Of a stretch of DNA of 46,354 bases, positions 7,718-15,892 are shown piece after piece. Numbering within the stretch: position 1 is the first letter of the stretch; every line of letters starts with the position of its first letter. This DNA is from Verrucomicrobiia bacterium (lineage in GTDB: Bacteria > Verrucomicrobiota > Verrucomicrobiia > Limisphaerales > JAEYXS01), in the NCBI GenBank assembly GCA_036405135.1, contig DASWYF010000004.1, forward strand, positions 1-46,354, read 5' to 3'. The position numbers were made by a program, and so were the translations under genes. The notes under the pieces are model-generated. The model was given only the letters and a program-made list of their open reading frames with translations, was not told the DNA's origin and ran no database searches.

Positions 7718-10700
7718 ATGAATACGCGCCCAATCGCCTGTTGGTTGCTCTCTATTCTAGCCCTGCCGCTGGCAGTTTGCGCGGCAGAGATCAAGCGCTC
7801 TCCTGCTATCGATACCAACTATCGCGCTGCTGCCATTCAAGTGCCTGAAGGTTACGTAGCGGAGTTGGTAGCAGGGCCGCCTTTGGTGCGGCATCCGATG
7901 ATGGCGGGGTTTGATGATCGGGGGCGGCTCTTCATCTCCGAATCTGCCGGGCTGAATCTGAATAACAAGGAACTCGACGCGCAGACGCCGAATTACATCT
8001 CCATGCTGGAGGATACGGATGGCGATGGCTTCTTCGATAAATCCACGGTGTTCGCGGATAAGATGACGTTCCCGCAAGGCGCGCTCTGGTATCGGAATGC
8101 ACTCTACGTCTGCTCGCCACCGGGACTGTGGAAGCTGGAGGATCTGGACAATGACGGGAAGGCGGAGAAGCGCACGTTGATTGTGGGTGGTTTTGAATAC
8201 ACGGGTAATGCGGCGGATGTGCATGGGCCGTTCCTTGGACCGACGGGGCGCCTCTATTGGTGTCACGGGCGCAAGGGGCATGAGGTCTACAACAAAGACG
8301 GCACGCTCGTCTCGAAGGGCAAAGGTGCGCGCATCTGGTCGTGCCTGCCGGATGGGAGCGATGTGCAGGTCTTCGCCGGTGGTGGCATGGATAACCCGGT
8401 GGAGCTCGTCTTCACCGAGGCGGGCGACATGCTCGGCACCGTGAATCTTTTCCACGGACGTCCGCGTGGCGATGTGCTGGTGCATTGGCAATACGGCGGC
8501 GTCTATCCACGCGATGACATCGGCGGTGTGCTAGATGAATTCGTGCGCACGGGCGATCTGCTGCCGGAGGTGCATAACTTCGGTCACATCGCCATCTCCG
8601 GTTTCAATCGCTATCGCTCGGAAGGTTTTGGGAAGAATTTTAAGGACAACCTCTTCGTCACCTTCTTCAACACGCACAAGGTGAAGCGCGTGGTGCTGGA
8701 GCGCAGCGGCTCCACTTACAAAGCCAGTGAGCACGATTTCCTCAGCTCCGACAGCCTCGATTTTCATCCCACGGATGTTTTGGAGGATGCCGATGGCAGC
8801 CTGTTGGTCATCGATACCGGCGGCTGGTTTCGCAATGGCTGTCCGACTTCCCAGATCGCCAAGCCCGATGTGCGCGGTGGCATCTATCGCATTCGCAAAG
8901 TGGATCAAGCCAAGGTGGCGGATGCGCGCGGGCAGAAGATTGATTGGAAGCAACAGACGTCCAAGCAATTGGTGAAGTTGTTGGATGATGCGCGGTTTGA
9001 GGTGCGAGATAAGGCGGTGGATGAGTTGGCGATGAAGTTGAAATCCGGCAATGAAGAAGATTTTACGGCTCTTTATCGTGGGTCCGAAGAGTCCGAAATG
9101 CGGTTGCTTGTGGGAACAGAACGTCAACAGATGAATATCGTGTGGGCGCTCAGCCGCAATCGCTTGTCGGAAGAATGGAAAGAGCTGTCACAGTGGTGGG
9201 TGCCGGGAGGTCCGGTTGGAAAACAGGCTTGGTACCATGCCTTGCGCGAAACGAGCACCAAGCCAACGGTTGATTGGCAGATATTAAAGGAGGAACCACC
9301 TTATGTGCGGCGCGAGGCATTCAGCGCTTTCGCCAAGAGCAGATCGTATCCGGTCAATTTCGTGTCAAACCCGGCACTGCCTGAGGTTTCAGGTCTGGCA
9401 ACGGCGACTGGATCGACGGGATTCCTGTATGCTGACCGCTTGGAGGAGCATGCGGGCTTGTATGCACTCTATCGTGCCCGGCCCGTGGATGGCTTGAGTC
9501 GCCTTCTTTCCGATACTGCTTTAATCAAGAGGTTGCCGCAGATGCATCGTCGCGCCATGTTCATGCTCGATCAGATGGACACGAACGCCATCAGCGCAGA
9601 GTTGGTGATCAAGGCATTTGATTCCGATGATAATGACGTAGTTAAAACCGCCACGCAGATCGCTACGCGTCATCCCGAGTGGGCACCGATCTTTGCTGCG
9701 AAGTTGGAAGAATGGCTGGCCATTCCTCGCATCACGGATCGTCAGCTTCTGCCTTTGTTTGAGCTGACGCCGCGTTATTTGAAGAATGAGGCCATGGCTG
9801 TTGCATTGGGCAAGTTGTTGCAGGATGACAATCAGGCGACGCCTTTGCTCATCACGAAGGCGACGGGGGTGAAGTTGCATCCTTCATGGAAAGAGCCTTT
9901 GGCGCGGCGGTTGGGCAACACGAACAACAGCGTGGCGGAGAATGCCTTGGCGGCGATAGCAGCGGTCGGTGGGGCGGCGGAGTTCAAGCCGCAGCTCGAA
10001 GCCACGGCGACGAATGAGGCGATGCCGGTGGTGGTGCGATTGAAAGCGCTCTCGCTCTCCGCTCCGAAAGGCGCGGCGGTGAGCGATTCTGTTTTCACGC
10101 TGTTGAGCGGGCAGTTGCAGCCTGCGAAGCCTGCCGCCGTGCGGACAGAGGCGACGAAGCTGCTGGCTGGTGCTGCATTGAGCCAAGCGCAGTTGCTTGC
10201 GCTCGCGAAGCTGCTGCCGCAGTGCGGGCCGGTGGAGTTGCCTGTTCTCATCACCGCTTTTGCGCGGAGTCAGGATGTGGCGGTGGGACAAGGTTTGGTG
10301 GCGGGCTTACGTGATGCGAATGGGTTGAACAATGTGAAGCTGGCGGATCTGAACAAAGTATTGCGGGCGTATCCGGAGCCGGTCTTGAGTGAGGCGAACA
10401 AGTTGCTGGCTGATCTGGAAGCGCAGGCCAAGGAGCAGGCTGGACGGCTGGCGGAACTGGAGAAAACCATCAGTGGTGGCGATGCCGTGCGGGGGCAGGC
10501 GGTGTTCTATTCTGAGAAGGCTATGTGCGCTGTGTGTCATCGGGTGCAGCTCTACGGCGGACAGGTGGGGCCGGATCTCTCGCAGATCGGGCGCATCCGC
10601 ACGGAGCGGGATTTGCTGGAGGCCATCTTGTATCCAAGCGCGAGCCTGGCGCGGGATTTTGAATCTTACACGGTGGCGATGAAGGATGGGGAGAGTGTTT

Positions 10701-10894
10701 CGGGTGTCATCCAGAAGGAGACTCCGGAGATGATTCAACTCGCAGGCACGACCGGTCAACCGACGATGATCCCACGCAATACGGTGGCGAGCGTGACGCC
10801 GAGTGCGCTCTCCATCATGCCGCAAGGGTTGGAGCAGGCGTTATCCGCGCAGGAGTTGAAGGATTTGGTGGCGTATCTGCGGAGTTTGAAGTGA
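7718..10894 (+). CDS. PVC-type heme-binding CxxCH protein (propeller + HEAT + cytochrome c)
   Basis: The 1058-residue protein begins with a signal peptide (about 1-23). A six/seven-bladed glucose-dehydrogenase-like propeller follows (about 35-410; FDDRGRLFISESAGLN, DTDGDGFFDKS, GGWFRNGCPTSQ). Next comes a long alpha-helical HEAT-like region (about 420-900). The C-terminal cytochrome c domain has CAVCH at 937-941, QVGPDLSQIGR and a terminal AQELKDLVAYLRSL helix. This architecture is specific to Planctomycetes and Verrucomicrobia, often annotated as membrane-bound dehydrogenase. The domains suggest periplasmic oxidation of a sugar or alcohol with electrons passed to the heme, but no substrate is known. 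It stands alone and is followed by a dispersed inverted repeat. Confidence 0.93.
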   Translation: MNTRPIACWLLSILALPLAVCAAEIKRSPAIDTNYRAAAIQVPEGYVAELVAGPPLVRHPMMAGFDDRGRLFISESAGLNLNNKELDAQTPNYISMLEDTDGDGFFDKSTVFADKMTFPQGALWYRNALYVCSPPGLWKLEDLDNDGKAEKRTLIVGGFEYTGNAADVHGPFLGPTGRLYWCHGRKGHEVYNKDGTLVSKGKGARIWSCLPDGSDVQVFAGGGMDNPVELVFTEAGDMLGTVNLFHGRPRGDVLVHWQYGGVYPRDDIGGVLDEFVRTGDLLPEVHNFGHIAISGFNRYRSEGFGKNFKDNLFVTFFNTHKVKRVVLERSGSTYKASEHDFLSSDSLDFHPTDVLEDADGSLLVIDTGGWFRNGCPTSQIAKPDVRGGIYRIRKVDQAKVADARGQKIDWKQQTSKQLVKLLDDARFEVRDKAVDELAMKLKSGNEEDFTALYRGSEESEMRLLVGTERQQMNIVWALSRNRLSEEWKELSQWWVPGGPVGKQAWYHALRETSTKPTVDWQILKEEPPYVRREAFSAFAKSRSYPVNFVSNPALPEVSGLATATGSTGFLYADRLEEHAGLYALYRARPVDGLSRLLSDTALIKRLPQMHRRAMFMLDQMDTNAISAELVIKAFDSDDNDVVKTATQIATRHPEWAPIFAAKLEEWLAIPRITDRQLLPLFELTPRYLKNEAMAVALGKLLQDDNQATPLLITKATGVKLHPSWKEPLARRLGNTNNSVAENALAAIAAVGGAAEFKPQLEATATNEAMPVVVRLKALSLSAPKGAAVSDSVFTLLSGQLQPAKPAAVRTEATKLLAGAALSQAQLLALAKLLPQCGPVELPVLITAFARSQDVAVGQGLVAGLRDANGLNNVKLADLNKVLRAYPEPVLSEANKLLADLEAQAKEQAGRLAELEKTISGGDAVRGQAVFYSEKAMCAVCHRVQLYGGQVGPDLSQIGRIRTERDLLEAILYPSASLARDFESYTVAMKDGESVSGVIQKETPEMIQLAGTTGQPTMIPRNTVASVTPSALSIMPQGLEQALSAQELKDLVAYLRSLK

Positions 10895-10904
10895 GGGGGA
10901 GTTT

Positions 10905-10934
10905 GACGCGAATTTCGCTAATTATCGCGAATCA
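10905..10934. repeat. Left arm of imperfect inverted repeat (GACGCGAATT type)
   Basis: The 30 bases starting GACGCGAATTTCGCTAATTA match the reverse complement of 11312-11341 at 25 of 30 positions. The two arms flank a single small reading frame. Confidence 0.75.
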
Positions 10935-10962
10935 AAAATTAATCTGAACTATCATAGTCCAT

Positions 10963-11277
10963 TTAGTTAAACGGCAGCGGTGTAGTCAGAAACCACCACA
11001 AGCAATACCAAACCCAATACCCGACGAATAGCAACCCGCAATTGCAGGCACGATTCCACGAGGGTTTCTGTGAAGTAAACAACCAACGGAAAACGAGCCA
11101 AAGTCCGATCACAAAACCGGCAACCATACTGACGGCTTTCGCTTGGGTTGGAATCGGATATTTCAATGCGACGGCAATCACGGGCCATACAGACAATCCG
11201 AGGATAAAGTATGAACTCGGCGAAAGCCCTGCTAGTTTGGCATTCACTTGGTTCATGATTAACATGTTGAACCACAC
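10963..11277 (-). CDS. Small hypothetical membrane protein
   Basis: I do not recognise this protein. The frame gives up to 104 residues from a GTG; a more likely start is the ATG at 11265 (100 residues). Three hydrophobic segments are visible: SSYFILGLSVWPVIAVAL, VSMVAGFVIGLWLVFRWLF and CGLLFVGYWVWYCLWWFL, the last two rich in tryptophan and joined by a short cationic loop. This pattern favours a real membrane protein over the overlapping frames, which have no such organisation. It is flanked closely by 30-bp inverted repeats, so it may be cargo of a small mobile unit or simply lie between two unrelated repeat copies. No strong Shine-Dalgarno was found. Confidence 0.5.
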   Translation of the reverse strand: MWFNMLIMNQVNAKLAGLSPSSYFILGLSVWPVIAVALKYPIPTQAKAVSMVAGFVIGLWLVFRWLFTSQKPSWNRACNCGLLFVGYWVWYCLWWFLTTPLPFN

Positions 11278-11311
11278 TTTCTGTTAATCGGAAAGCTTAA
11301 AGCTACCAAAG

Positions 11312-11341
11312 CAATTCGCGCTAATTCGCGGAATTCGCGTC
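11312..11341. repeat. Right arm of imperfect inverted repeat (GACGCGAATT type)
   Basis: Read on the minus strand this is GACGCGAATTCCGCGAATTA then GCGCGAATTG. It is the inverted partner of 10905-10934 and lies 60 bp upstream of the UxaE-family gene. Confidence 0.75.
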
Positions 11342-11400
11342 ACCATCTCCTTCTCATTTCACTTGGCAGAGTGGCGCTTATCAGCGAAACACTTCGGCAC

Positions 11401-12660
11401 ATGAATACGTCCCTGCAGATCGGAAAATTTTCTTTGGGCATGGGTGACCGCTTCGCGCATCAGGCCAAGGCGCAATTGCGCGCGTGCCAGATGGCGGCGG
11501 AAAAAGGCGCGGTGATCGTGCCGGTGTGGAACAAATCGAATCGCGAACATCTCATCGTGGGCTCGGAACCTGCCAGCGTGCGCGCAGCGGCGGATGCGGC
11601 GGTGAAGGCGCTCGGCTGGACCACGGAGTATCGCGTGGATGCGGATCATATCCGCCTGAACACGGTGGACCGTTTCATCCCGCACTCGGATTTCTTCACG
11701 TTGGATGTCGCGGATTCCATCGGGCACGCGGCGAATCCGGCGGATGTGAAAGCGTTCGTGGCGCGGCATCCGGAGCTGGCGGGGAAGATCGAGATTCCGG
11801 GCATCGCGCAGCCGTTCCAGACGGATGCGGCGTATGTGGAGAAGATCGCGGCGAAGTATCTCCTCGCGGTACAGGATGCGGGGAAGATCTATCGCCACAT
11901 CGTGAGCGTGAAGGGCGAAGGCAAGTTCATCACGGAAGTCTCCATGGATGAGACGGACGCGCCGCAGACGCCGCCGGAGTTGCTCATCATCCTCGCCGCG
12001 TTGGCAGATGAAAAGATTCCTGCGCAGACCATCGCGCCGAAGTTCACGGGTCGCTTCAACAAGGGCGTGGATTACGTGGGCGATGTGGTGCAGTTCGAGA
12101 AAGAGTTCAATGACGACCTGTGCGTGATCGCCTTCGCCATCAAGAAGTATGGCCTGCCCGCAAACTTGAAACTGAGCGTTCATTCCGGCAGCGACAAGTT
12201 CTCCATCTACGGGCCGATCCGCCGGGCGATCGCGAAGCATGGCGCGGGTTTGCACATCAAGACGGCGGGCACGACGTGGCTGGAAGAAGTCATCGGGCTC
12301 GCGGAAGCGGATGGTGAAGGTCTGGCGCTCGCGAAGGAGATCTATACGGAAGCGCTCGCGCATGTGGATGAACTCAGTGCGCCGTATGCGACGGTGATCG
12401 ATATCGACAAGAGCAAGCTGCCTTCCGCCGAGACGGTGAATGGCTGGACCTCCGAGCAATACGTCTCGGCGCTGCGTCACGATCAGAAGAATCCGCAATT
12501 CAACATCCACCTGCGCCAATTGCTGCACGTGGGCTTCAAGGTCGCCGCGAAGATGGGTGACCGCTACCTGAACGCCTTGGTGAAGTTCGAGGAGTCCGTG
12601 TCACGCAATGTGACGACGAATCTGTATGAGCGGCATCTGAAGCCGTTGTTTGTGGCGTAA
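11401..12660 (+). CDS. Tagaturonate/fructuronate epimerase family protein (UxaE)
   Basis: The product (419 residues from the ATG at 11401) belongs to the UxaE family, which interconverts D-fructuronate and D-tagaturonate in hexuronate catabolism in the cytoplasm. Family landmarks are GMGDRF near the N terminus, the DADHI segment, VSMDETDAP, and the highly characteristic SVHSGSDKFSIYGPI followed by HIKTAGTTWLE; INRQL/IHLRQLLHV-type sequence occurs near the C terminus. Asp and His residues in DADH, DE and HSGSDK are the likely metal ligands. An upstream in-frame GTG (11371) would add ten residues, but homologues as I recall them start near the IGKFSLGMGDRF segment, so I prefer 11401. No other hexuronate gene is nearby. 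A strong terminator follows. Confidence 0.88.
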   Translation: MNTSLQIGKFSLGMGDRFAHQAKAQLRACQMAAEKGAVIVPVWNKSNREHLIVGSEPASVRAAADAAVKALGWTTEYRVDADHIRLNTVDRFIPHSDFFTLDVADSIGHAANPADVKAFVARHPELAGKIEIPGIAQPFQTDAAYVEKIAAKYLLAVQDAGKIYRHIVSVKGEGKFITEVSMDETDAPQTPPELLIILAALADEKIPAQTIAPKFTGRFNKGVDYVGDVVQFEKEFNDDLCVIAFAIKKYGLPANLKLSVHSGSDKFSIYGPIRRAIAKHGAGLHIKTAGTTWLEEVIGLAEADGEGLALAKEIYTEALAHVDELSAPYATVIDIDKSKLPSAETVNGWTSEQYVSALRHDQKNPQFNIHLRQLLHVGFKVAAKMGDRYLNALVKFEESVSRNVTTNLYERHLKPLFVA

Positions 12661-12688
12661 GGAATTATTCCTAACAGGAGAGAACGGA

Positions 12689-12722
12689 GGGAACAGAGCG
12701 GAGACGCTTTGTTCCCTTTTTT
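12689..12722 (+). terminator. Rho-independent terminator of the UxaE-family gene
   Basis: A 12-bp stem pairs 12689-12700 (GGGAACAGAGCG) with 12705-12716 (CGCTTTGTTCCC). There is one G-T wobble and a GAGA tetraloop. The T tract is 12717-12722. It lies 28 bp past the stop codon. Confidence 0.93.
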
Positions 12723-12842
12723 GACGTTGTCAGGCTAGGTCTGCTCGCGAAGCACGAGTGCGGTCCACCGACACACCTCGTTTTCCTTTTGACGCCACCT
12801 CTCCCAATCATCACCATTAATTCCCAAGAGCCCACATCCACC

Positions 12843-13055
12843 ATGCACTACGCCGAATTCAAGGCCCCCGTCCAAAAGCATCTGAAACGGAATCGCAAAG
12901 GTGCCACGTGGAATGAACTGCGGGAAAAACTTTCCCTCCCCTACGACCGTCCTTGCCCCGAATGGACCCACCGCTTGGAAAACGAAATCGGCCTAACGCG
13001 CAACAAAAGTTCTGGTCGCGCTCTCATCTGGCAACTTTCGAACTCAATTCGTTAA
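12843..13055 (+). CDS. Small basic hypothetical protein
   Basis: From the ATG at 12843 the product is 70 residues and begins HYAEFKAPVQKHLKRNRKG. It continues with a helix-turn-helix-like pattern (ATWNELREKLSLPYDRPC, then PEWTHRLENEIGLTRNKSSG) and ends RALIWQL, as in small winged-helix-like proteins. DNA or RNA binding is only a guess from the basic composition and helical pattern. The frame remains open upstream to 12789, but that segment (TPPLPIITINSQEPTST) looks non-coding. The overlapping minus-strand frame (12735-12971) has no comparable organisation. It precedes the MORN-like gene by 30 bp on the same strand. Confidence 0.65.
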   Translation: MHYAEFKAPVQKHLKRNRKGATWNELREKLSLPYDRPCPEWTHRLENEIGLTRNKSSGRALIWQLSNSIR

Positions 13056-13085
13056 ATCAAAGTTTCATCCATCAAACACAATCAT

Positions 13086-13979
13086 ATGACCGCGAAGCAA
13101 CCAGTGGTGCGAAAGAAAGCTCTATGGTATTACGCTTGTCTTGCTGTTGTTCTCACTGTGCTTTCCTTGTGGATGCTTCTTTGGATCTCACGTGAGCCCT
13201 TACATTGCCTACGCTGGCGCTTCACAACTCACGATGGAACCTCATTTCAAGAAGACATTTGGCTCACCCCTTTGACTGTCTATCCCTCCGAACCTTGGGC
13301 AAACAGGACAGCCAACTTGTCTGGTCAAATCGAAGTCAGTGTTCCTGTTTCTGCCGAACTTCCTTGGTACAAGTTACCCTTTCAAAGTTTTCGCCCCATC
13401 AAACGAATTCCTTTAAAAAACGGCCTGCCTCATGGTTCAGTTATCTCTCTCGACGAAACTGGTCATGAGTTCTCCATTCAGCAATATCGTGAGGGCAAAG
13501 AGCATGGCATCTACTGTTTCTTCAAGGTCGACGGTAGCTTTAGCCATCTTACCAGTTCAAGAGACGGCGTGATGGACGGCCCCCGCATCTCATGTTGGAC
13601 CAATGGACTTCTCTCAGGGGCAGACATTTTTTCTAAAGGCAAGAAAACTGGACTGTCCAGAACATGGGATAGGACAGGTAAACTTATTGATGAAGGAACT
13701 TTTGACGGTTACCAACCAATCGGCACACACACTTTCTGGCTGCACCATAACAAAGCGAAATCACATGAGATTTTGTATACAACCAATGGAGTTCCCGAAG
13801 TAACTACAATTTGGGCATCAGACGGGAGCCAAATCGGCACTGGGACCTATAAGGAAGGCAAAATGTGGGATGGCCATTTCGCACACATTTTCAAAGGTTA
13901 CGTTGAACTAGACTATTACAGTGAAGGCAAACGCTTGAAATCCAACCTAGAGTGGCTGAGCAAATCCACCAAGCAATGA
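13086..13979 (+). CDS. MORN-repeat / YwqK-like protein with N-terminal membrane anchor
   Basis: The 297-residue protein has one transmembrane segment at about 13-33 (WYYACLAVVLTVLSLWMLLW) and then repeating units of the toxin-antitoxin YwqK/MORN type. These are short strands with G-x-x-G-x-[WY] turns, such as KNGLPHGSVISLDETG, REGKEHGIYCFFKVDGS, KGKKTGLSRTWDRTGKL and KEGKMWDGHF. Such beta-meanders bind proteins or lipids, and some YwqK members act as immunity proteins. No partner toxin is visible. The gene looks more A/T-rich than its neighbours, which fits recent acquisition, though I did not compute composition. A short coding-like remnant follows its stop codon. Confidence 0.75.
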   Translation: MTAKQPVVRKKALWYYACLAVVLTVLSLWMLLWISREPLHCLRWRFTTHDGTSFQEDIWLTPLTVYPSEPWANRTANLSGQIEVSVPVSAELPWYKLPFQSFRPIKRIPLKNGLPHGSVISLDETGHEFSIQQYREGKEHGIYCFFKVDGSFSHLTSSRDGVMDGPRISCWTNGLLSGADIFSKGKKTGLSRTWDRTGKLIDEGTFDGYQPIGTHTFWLHHNKAKSHEILYTTNGVPEVTTIWASDGSQIGTGTYKEGKMWDGHFAHIFKGYVELDYYSEGKRLKSNLEWLSKSTKQ

Positions 13980-14067
13980 CGGCCTGAATTGCTGGACTGA
14001 ACCCTACGACCAGTCCACCGAAACCAACTGGCTCCACTTCAAAATCACCGGCTCTTTCGAACGATAA
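13978..14067 (+). pseudogene. Possible C-terminal gene remnant
   Basis: In the +1 frame relative to the preceding gene, 29 codons and a TAA stop translate to DGLNCWTEPYDQSTETNWL followed by HFKITGSFER. There is no start codon. The sequence looks protein-like (tryptophans, alternating polar and hydrophobic residues) and could be the tail of a deleted gene. The evidence is weak. Confidence 0.25.
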
Positions 14068-14076
14068 CCCTCTCCT

Positions 14077-14104
14077 TTGGACGTTGAAAGCTGGGTGTTT
14101 CTCC
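14077..14104. repeat. Degenerate heptamer repeat
   Basis: Four consecutive 7-mers are in register: TTGGACG, TTGAAAG, CTGGGTG, TTTCTCC. The last is also the heptamer that ends the perfect array at 11-150. It lies between the convergent MORN-like and ureG genes. Confidence 0.6.
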
Positions 14105-14143
14105 CTTGAAACTTCTCTGGAGCTTTGGATTTGGGATTTCCCC

Positions 14144-14869
14144 TCAATGGCTATGCTCTCTGCCCATCGCATGCTGCCATGAATGCAAGATGTGATCAAT
14201 GATCTCATCCACACCCACGCCGTGCTTCACCTGCGCGAACACAAATGGCCCCTTGCCGCGCATCTTCTTCGCATCCCGATCCATCACGCCTAGGTCCGCA
14301 CCGATCGCCGCTGCGAGATCCGTCTTGTTGATCACCAGCAGGTCGCTCTGCGTGATGCCCGGCCCGCCCTTGCGCGGAACCTTGTCACCACCCGCCACAT
14401 CGATCACCTGGATCGTATAATCCGCCAGCTCCCGACTGAAACACGCCGCCAAGTTATCACCACCGGACTCGATCAACATCAGCTCCGGCTTAAATTTCTT
14501 ATGCAATTCCTCCAGCGCCAGCAGGTTCGATGAGATGTCCTCGCGGATCGCCGCATGCGGACAACCACCCGTCTCCACCGCACGGATGCGATCTGGCGAA
14601 AGCGCCTCATTCTTCACCAGAAACTCGCCGTCCTCCTTCGTGAAAATATCATTCGTCACCGCCGCGATGTTCATCTTCTCGCGCAGCTTGCGACAAAGCT
14701 GAAGCATCAACGCCGTCTTGCCACTGCCCACCGGACCGCCCACGCCCACCGTGAACGCACGCTTGTTGAAATCCCGTTTCAACGGCATATCCCGTTCGTC
14801 ATAGCGCCCCGGATGCTCCATGTTTTCATGCGTATGACCGCCCGGCCCGTGATGATGATTATGGCTCAT
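14144..14869 (-). CDS. ureG: Urease accessory GTPase UreG
   Basis: UreG is the SIMIBI-class GTPase that delivers nickel to apo-urease in the UreD-F-G complex. The 241-residue protein has a Walker A motif at 44-52 (GGPVGSGKT), the nickel-binding Cys-Pro-His motif at 104-106, an ESGGDN motif, and NKTD for guanine recognition. A 30-residue N-terminal extension carries seven histidines in the first 19 residues (H3, 5, 6, 7, 12, 14, 19), and the C terminus ends HSH. UreE, the usual histidine-rich nickel donor, is not encoded in this cluster, so the extension may take over nickel storage (inference). It is the last gene of the urease series, separated from ureF by 221 bp containing two dispersed repeats. 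Confidence 0.97.
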   Translation of the reverse strand: MSHNHHHGPGGHTHENMEHPGRYDERDMPLKRDFNKRAFTVGVGGPVGSGKTALMLQLCRKLREKMNIAAVTNDIFTKEDGEFLVKNEALSPDRIRAVETGGCPHAAIREDISSNLLALEELHKKFKPELMLIESGGDNLAACFSRELADYTIQVIDVAGGDKVPRKGGPGITQSDLLVINKTDLAAAIGADLGVMDRDAKKMRGKGPFVFAQVKHGVGVDEIIDHILHSWQHAMGREHSH

Positions 14870-14900
14870 GTAAAATTAAGATGTCGTGAGGGGTGTCCCC

Positions 14901-14936
14901 TAATTTCGTAATCGTTCTCGTCCTCGTCGTCCTCGC
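14901..14936. repeat. Hexameric CGTNNT-type low-complexity repeat
   Basis: The ureF-ureG spacer contains CGTAAT CGTTCT CGTCCT CGTCGT, that is, hexamers beginning CGT. A related tract (with CGTCGT, CATTCT, CGTCCT units) is at 46151-46190. Confidence 0.55.
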
Positions 14937-14984
14937 ACTGCCTCGAAATACCAACAGATGCGAAAAGCAGGACAACGCTCCACC

Positions 14985-15025
14985 ACCCTCGCCCCTTGGA
15001 GGGGAGAGGGCCGGGGTGAGGGGTG
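14985..15025. repeat. GC-rich palindromic intergenic repeat, copy 1
   Basis: CCCTCGCCCC and GGGGAGAGGG form a near-perfect stem around TTGGA, followed by CCGGGGTGAGGGGTG. The same element is at 28200-28243. It lies inside the urease cluster between ureF and ureG, where the hairpin could affect read-through or transcript stability. Confidence 0.8.
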
Positions 15026-15090
15026 CCCCCATCGTCGTCGTCCCCAATCTCTTTATATTTCCCCGTGAAAAACTCATTTCAAGTTCTCGA

Positions 15091-15780
15091 TCAACTCTGA
15101 AACAACCGCGAATACAACCGATCCTGCGCCCCCTGCCACAGATCCAGCAACGGTGCCGTCTGCGCCGCCTCTTCCACCGGTATCTCCGCGCACTCGCCGC
15201 TCACCACCTGCGCCTTCGCCGAGAGCCGGTGCTGCATGGACTGCGCCTCCATCGGCCCCACGATGCCCAACCGCACCGCACTTGCCACGATGCCGCGCAA
15301 GTAACAGAAAAAGAACAACTGGATGGCATCCTGCTTCTGCAAACCCAATGCCGCCGTCACCGCCCCGAACACCGGCGGCAGATGCCCGCAAAATCCTTCC
15401 GCCTCCATCCGCTCCCGCAACCCATCCAGCGCCACCGAAGGAAAACTCCGCTCCGCCGCCATCCAGAACGCCCGCCCCTGCAACCGGCTCGCGCGATTCG
15501 TCACATGATTCGTCGTGAACACATCGAACCGCGCATCCAATTCCACCAACCGCTCCGGCTCCTCCCACACCGCCCGCATAAACGGCAATGACGCATACCC
15601 AAGCTGCTGCAAACTCGTCTCCGCGAACGCCATCAGATCCGCGCGACTCCGTATCTCCCCATGCTGCCACGCCGCTTCCAGCCCGCCGGAATGCGCGAAT
15701 CCACCCGTCGGAAACGCCGAATCCGCCAACTGCCAAATCAACCAATCATCATGAAGCCGCATGCTGCTAACCTTTGACAC
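15091..15780 (-). CDS. ureF: Urease accessory protein UreF
   Basis: UreF is the all-helical accessory protein that bridges UreD and UreG during nickel insertion and couples it to GTP hydrolysis. The 229-residue product has the family hallmarks: LADSAFPTGGFAHSGGLEAAWQHG near the N terminus, and the central AVWEE and TNHVTNRASRLQGRAFW segments. A C-terminal helical region includes FCYLRGIVASAVRLGIVGPMEAQ. Length is normal for the family. An ATG six codons inside is an alternative start. It follows ureC by 112 bp; that spacer holds a short inverted repeat. Confidence 0.95.
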   Translation of the reverse strand: MSKVSSMRLHDDWLIWQLADSAFPTGGFAHSGGLEAAWQHGEIRSRADLMAFAETSLQQLGYASLPFMRAVWEEPERLVELDARFDVFTTNHVTNRASRLQGRAFWMAAERSFPSVALDGLRERMEAEGFCGHLPPVFGAVTAALGLQKQDAIQLFFFCYLRGIVASAVRLGIVGPMEAQSMQHRLSAKAQVVSGECAEIPVEEAAQTAPLLDLWQGAQDRLYSRLFQS

Positions 15781-15801
15781 TGCGGTTGAGTGCCCGTGCT
15801 G

Positions 15802-15822
15802 CCGGATTCCAGCCGGCAGTAA
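15802..15822. repeat. Short inverted repeat in the ureC-ureF spacer
   Basis: CTGCCGG and CCGGCAG flank ATTCCAG, giving a 7-bp stem with a 7-base loop. There is no T tract after it on the minus strand, so it is not a clear terminator. It may attenuate expression or belong to the dispersed repeat families seen elsewhere. Confidence 0.5.
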
Positions 15823-15892
15823 GCTGCCTCACGCAACCAGCCGGTTTTAGAAATGATAGCGGGGCCATTGTGTGAGCAGTGTCACTTGCACT

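Noticed and set aside
11042..11287. Plus-strand frame opposite the small membrane protein
   Set aside because: It lacks the hydrophobic organisation of the minus-strand frame and shows no ribosome binding site.
12735..12971. 78-residue minus-strand frame
   Set aside because: The plus-strand frame at 12843-13055 has a more protein-like sequence and shares strand and spacing with the next gene.
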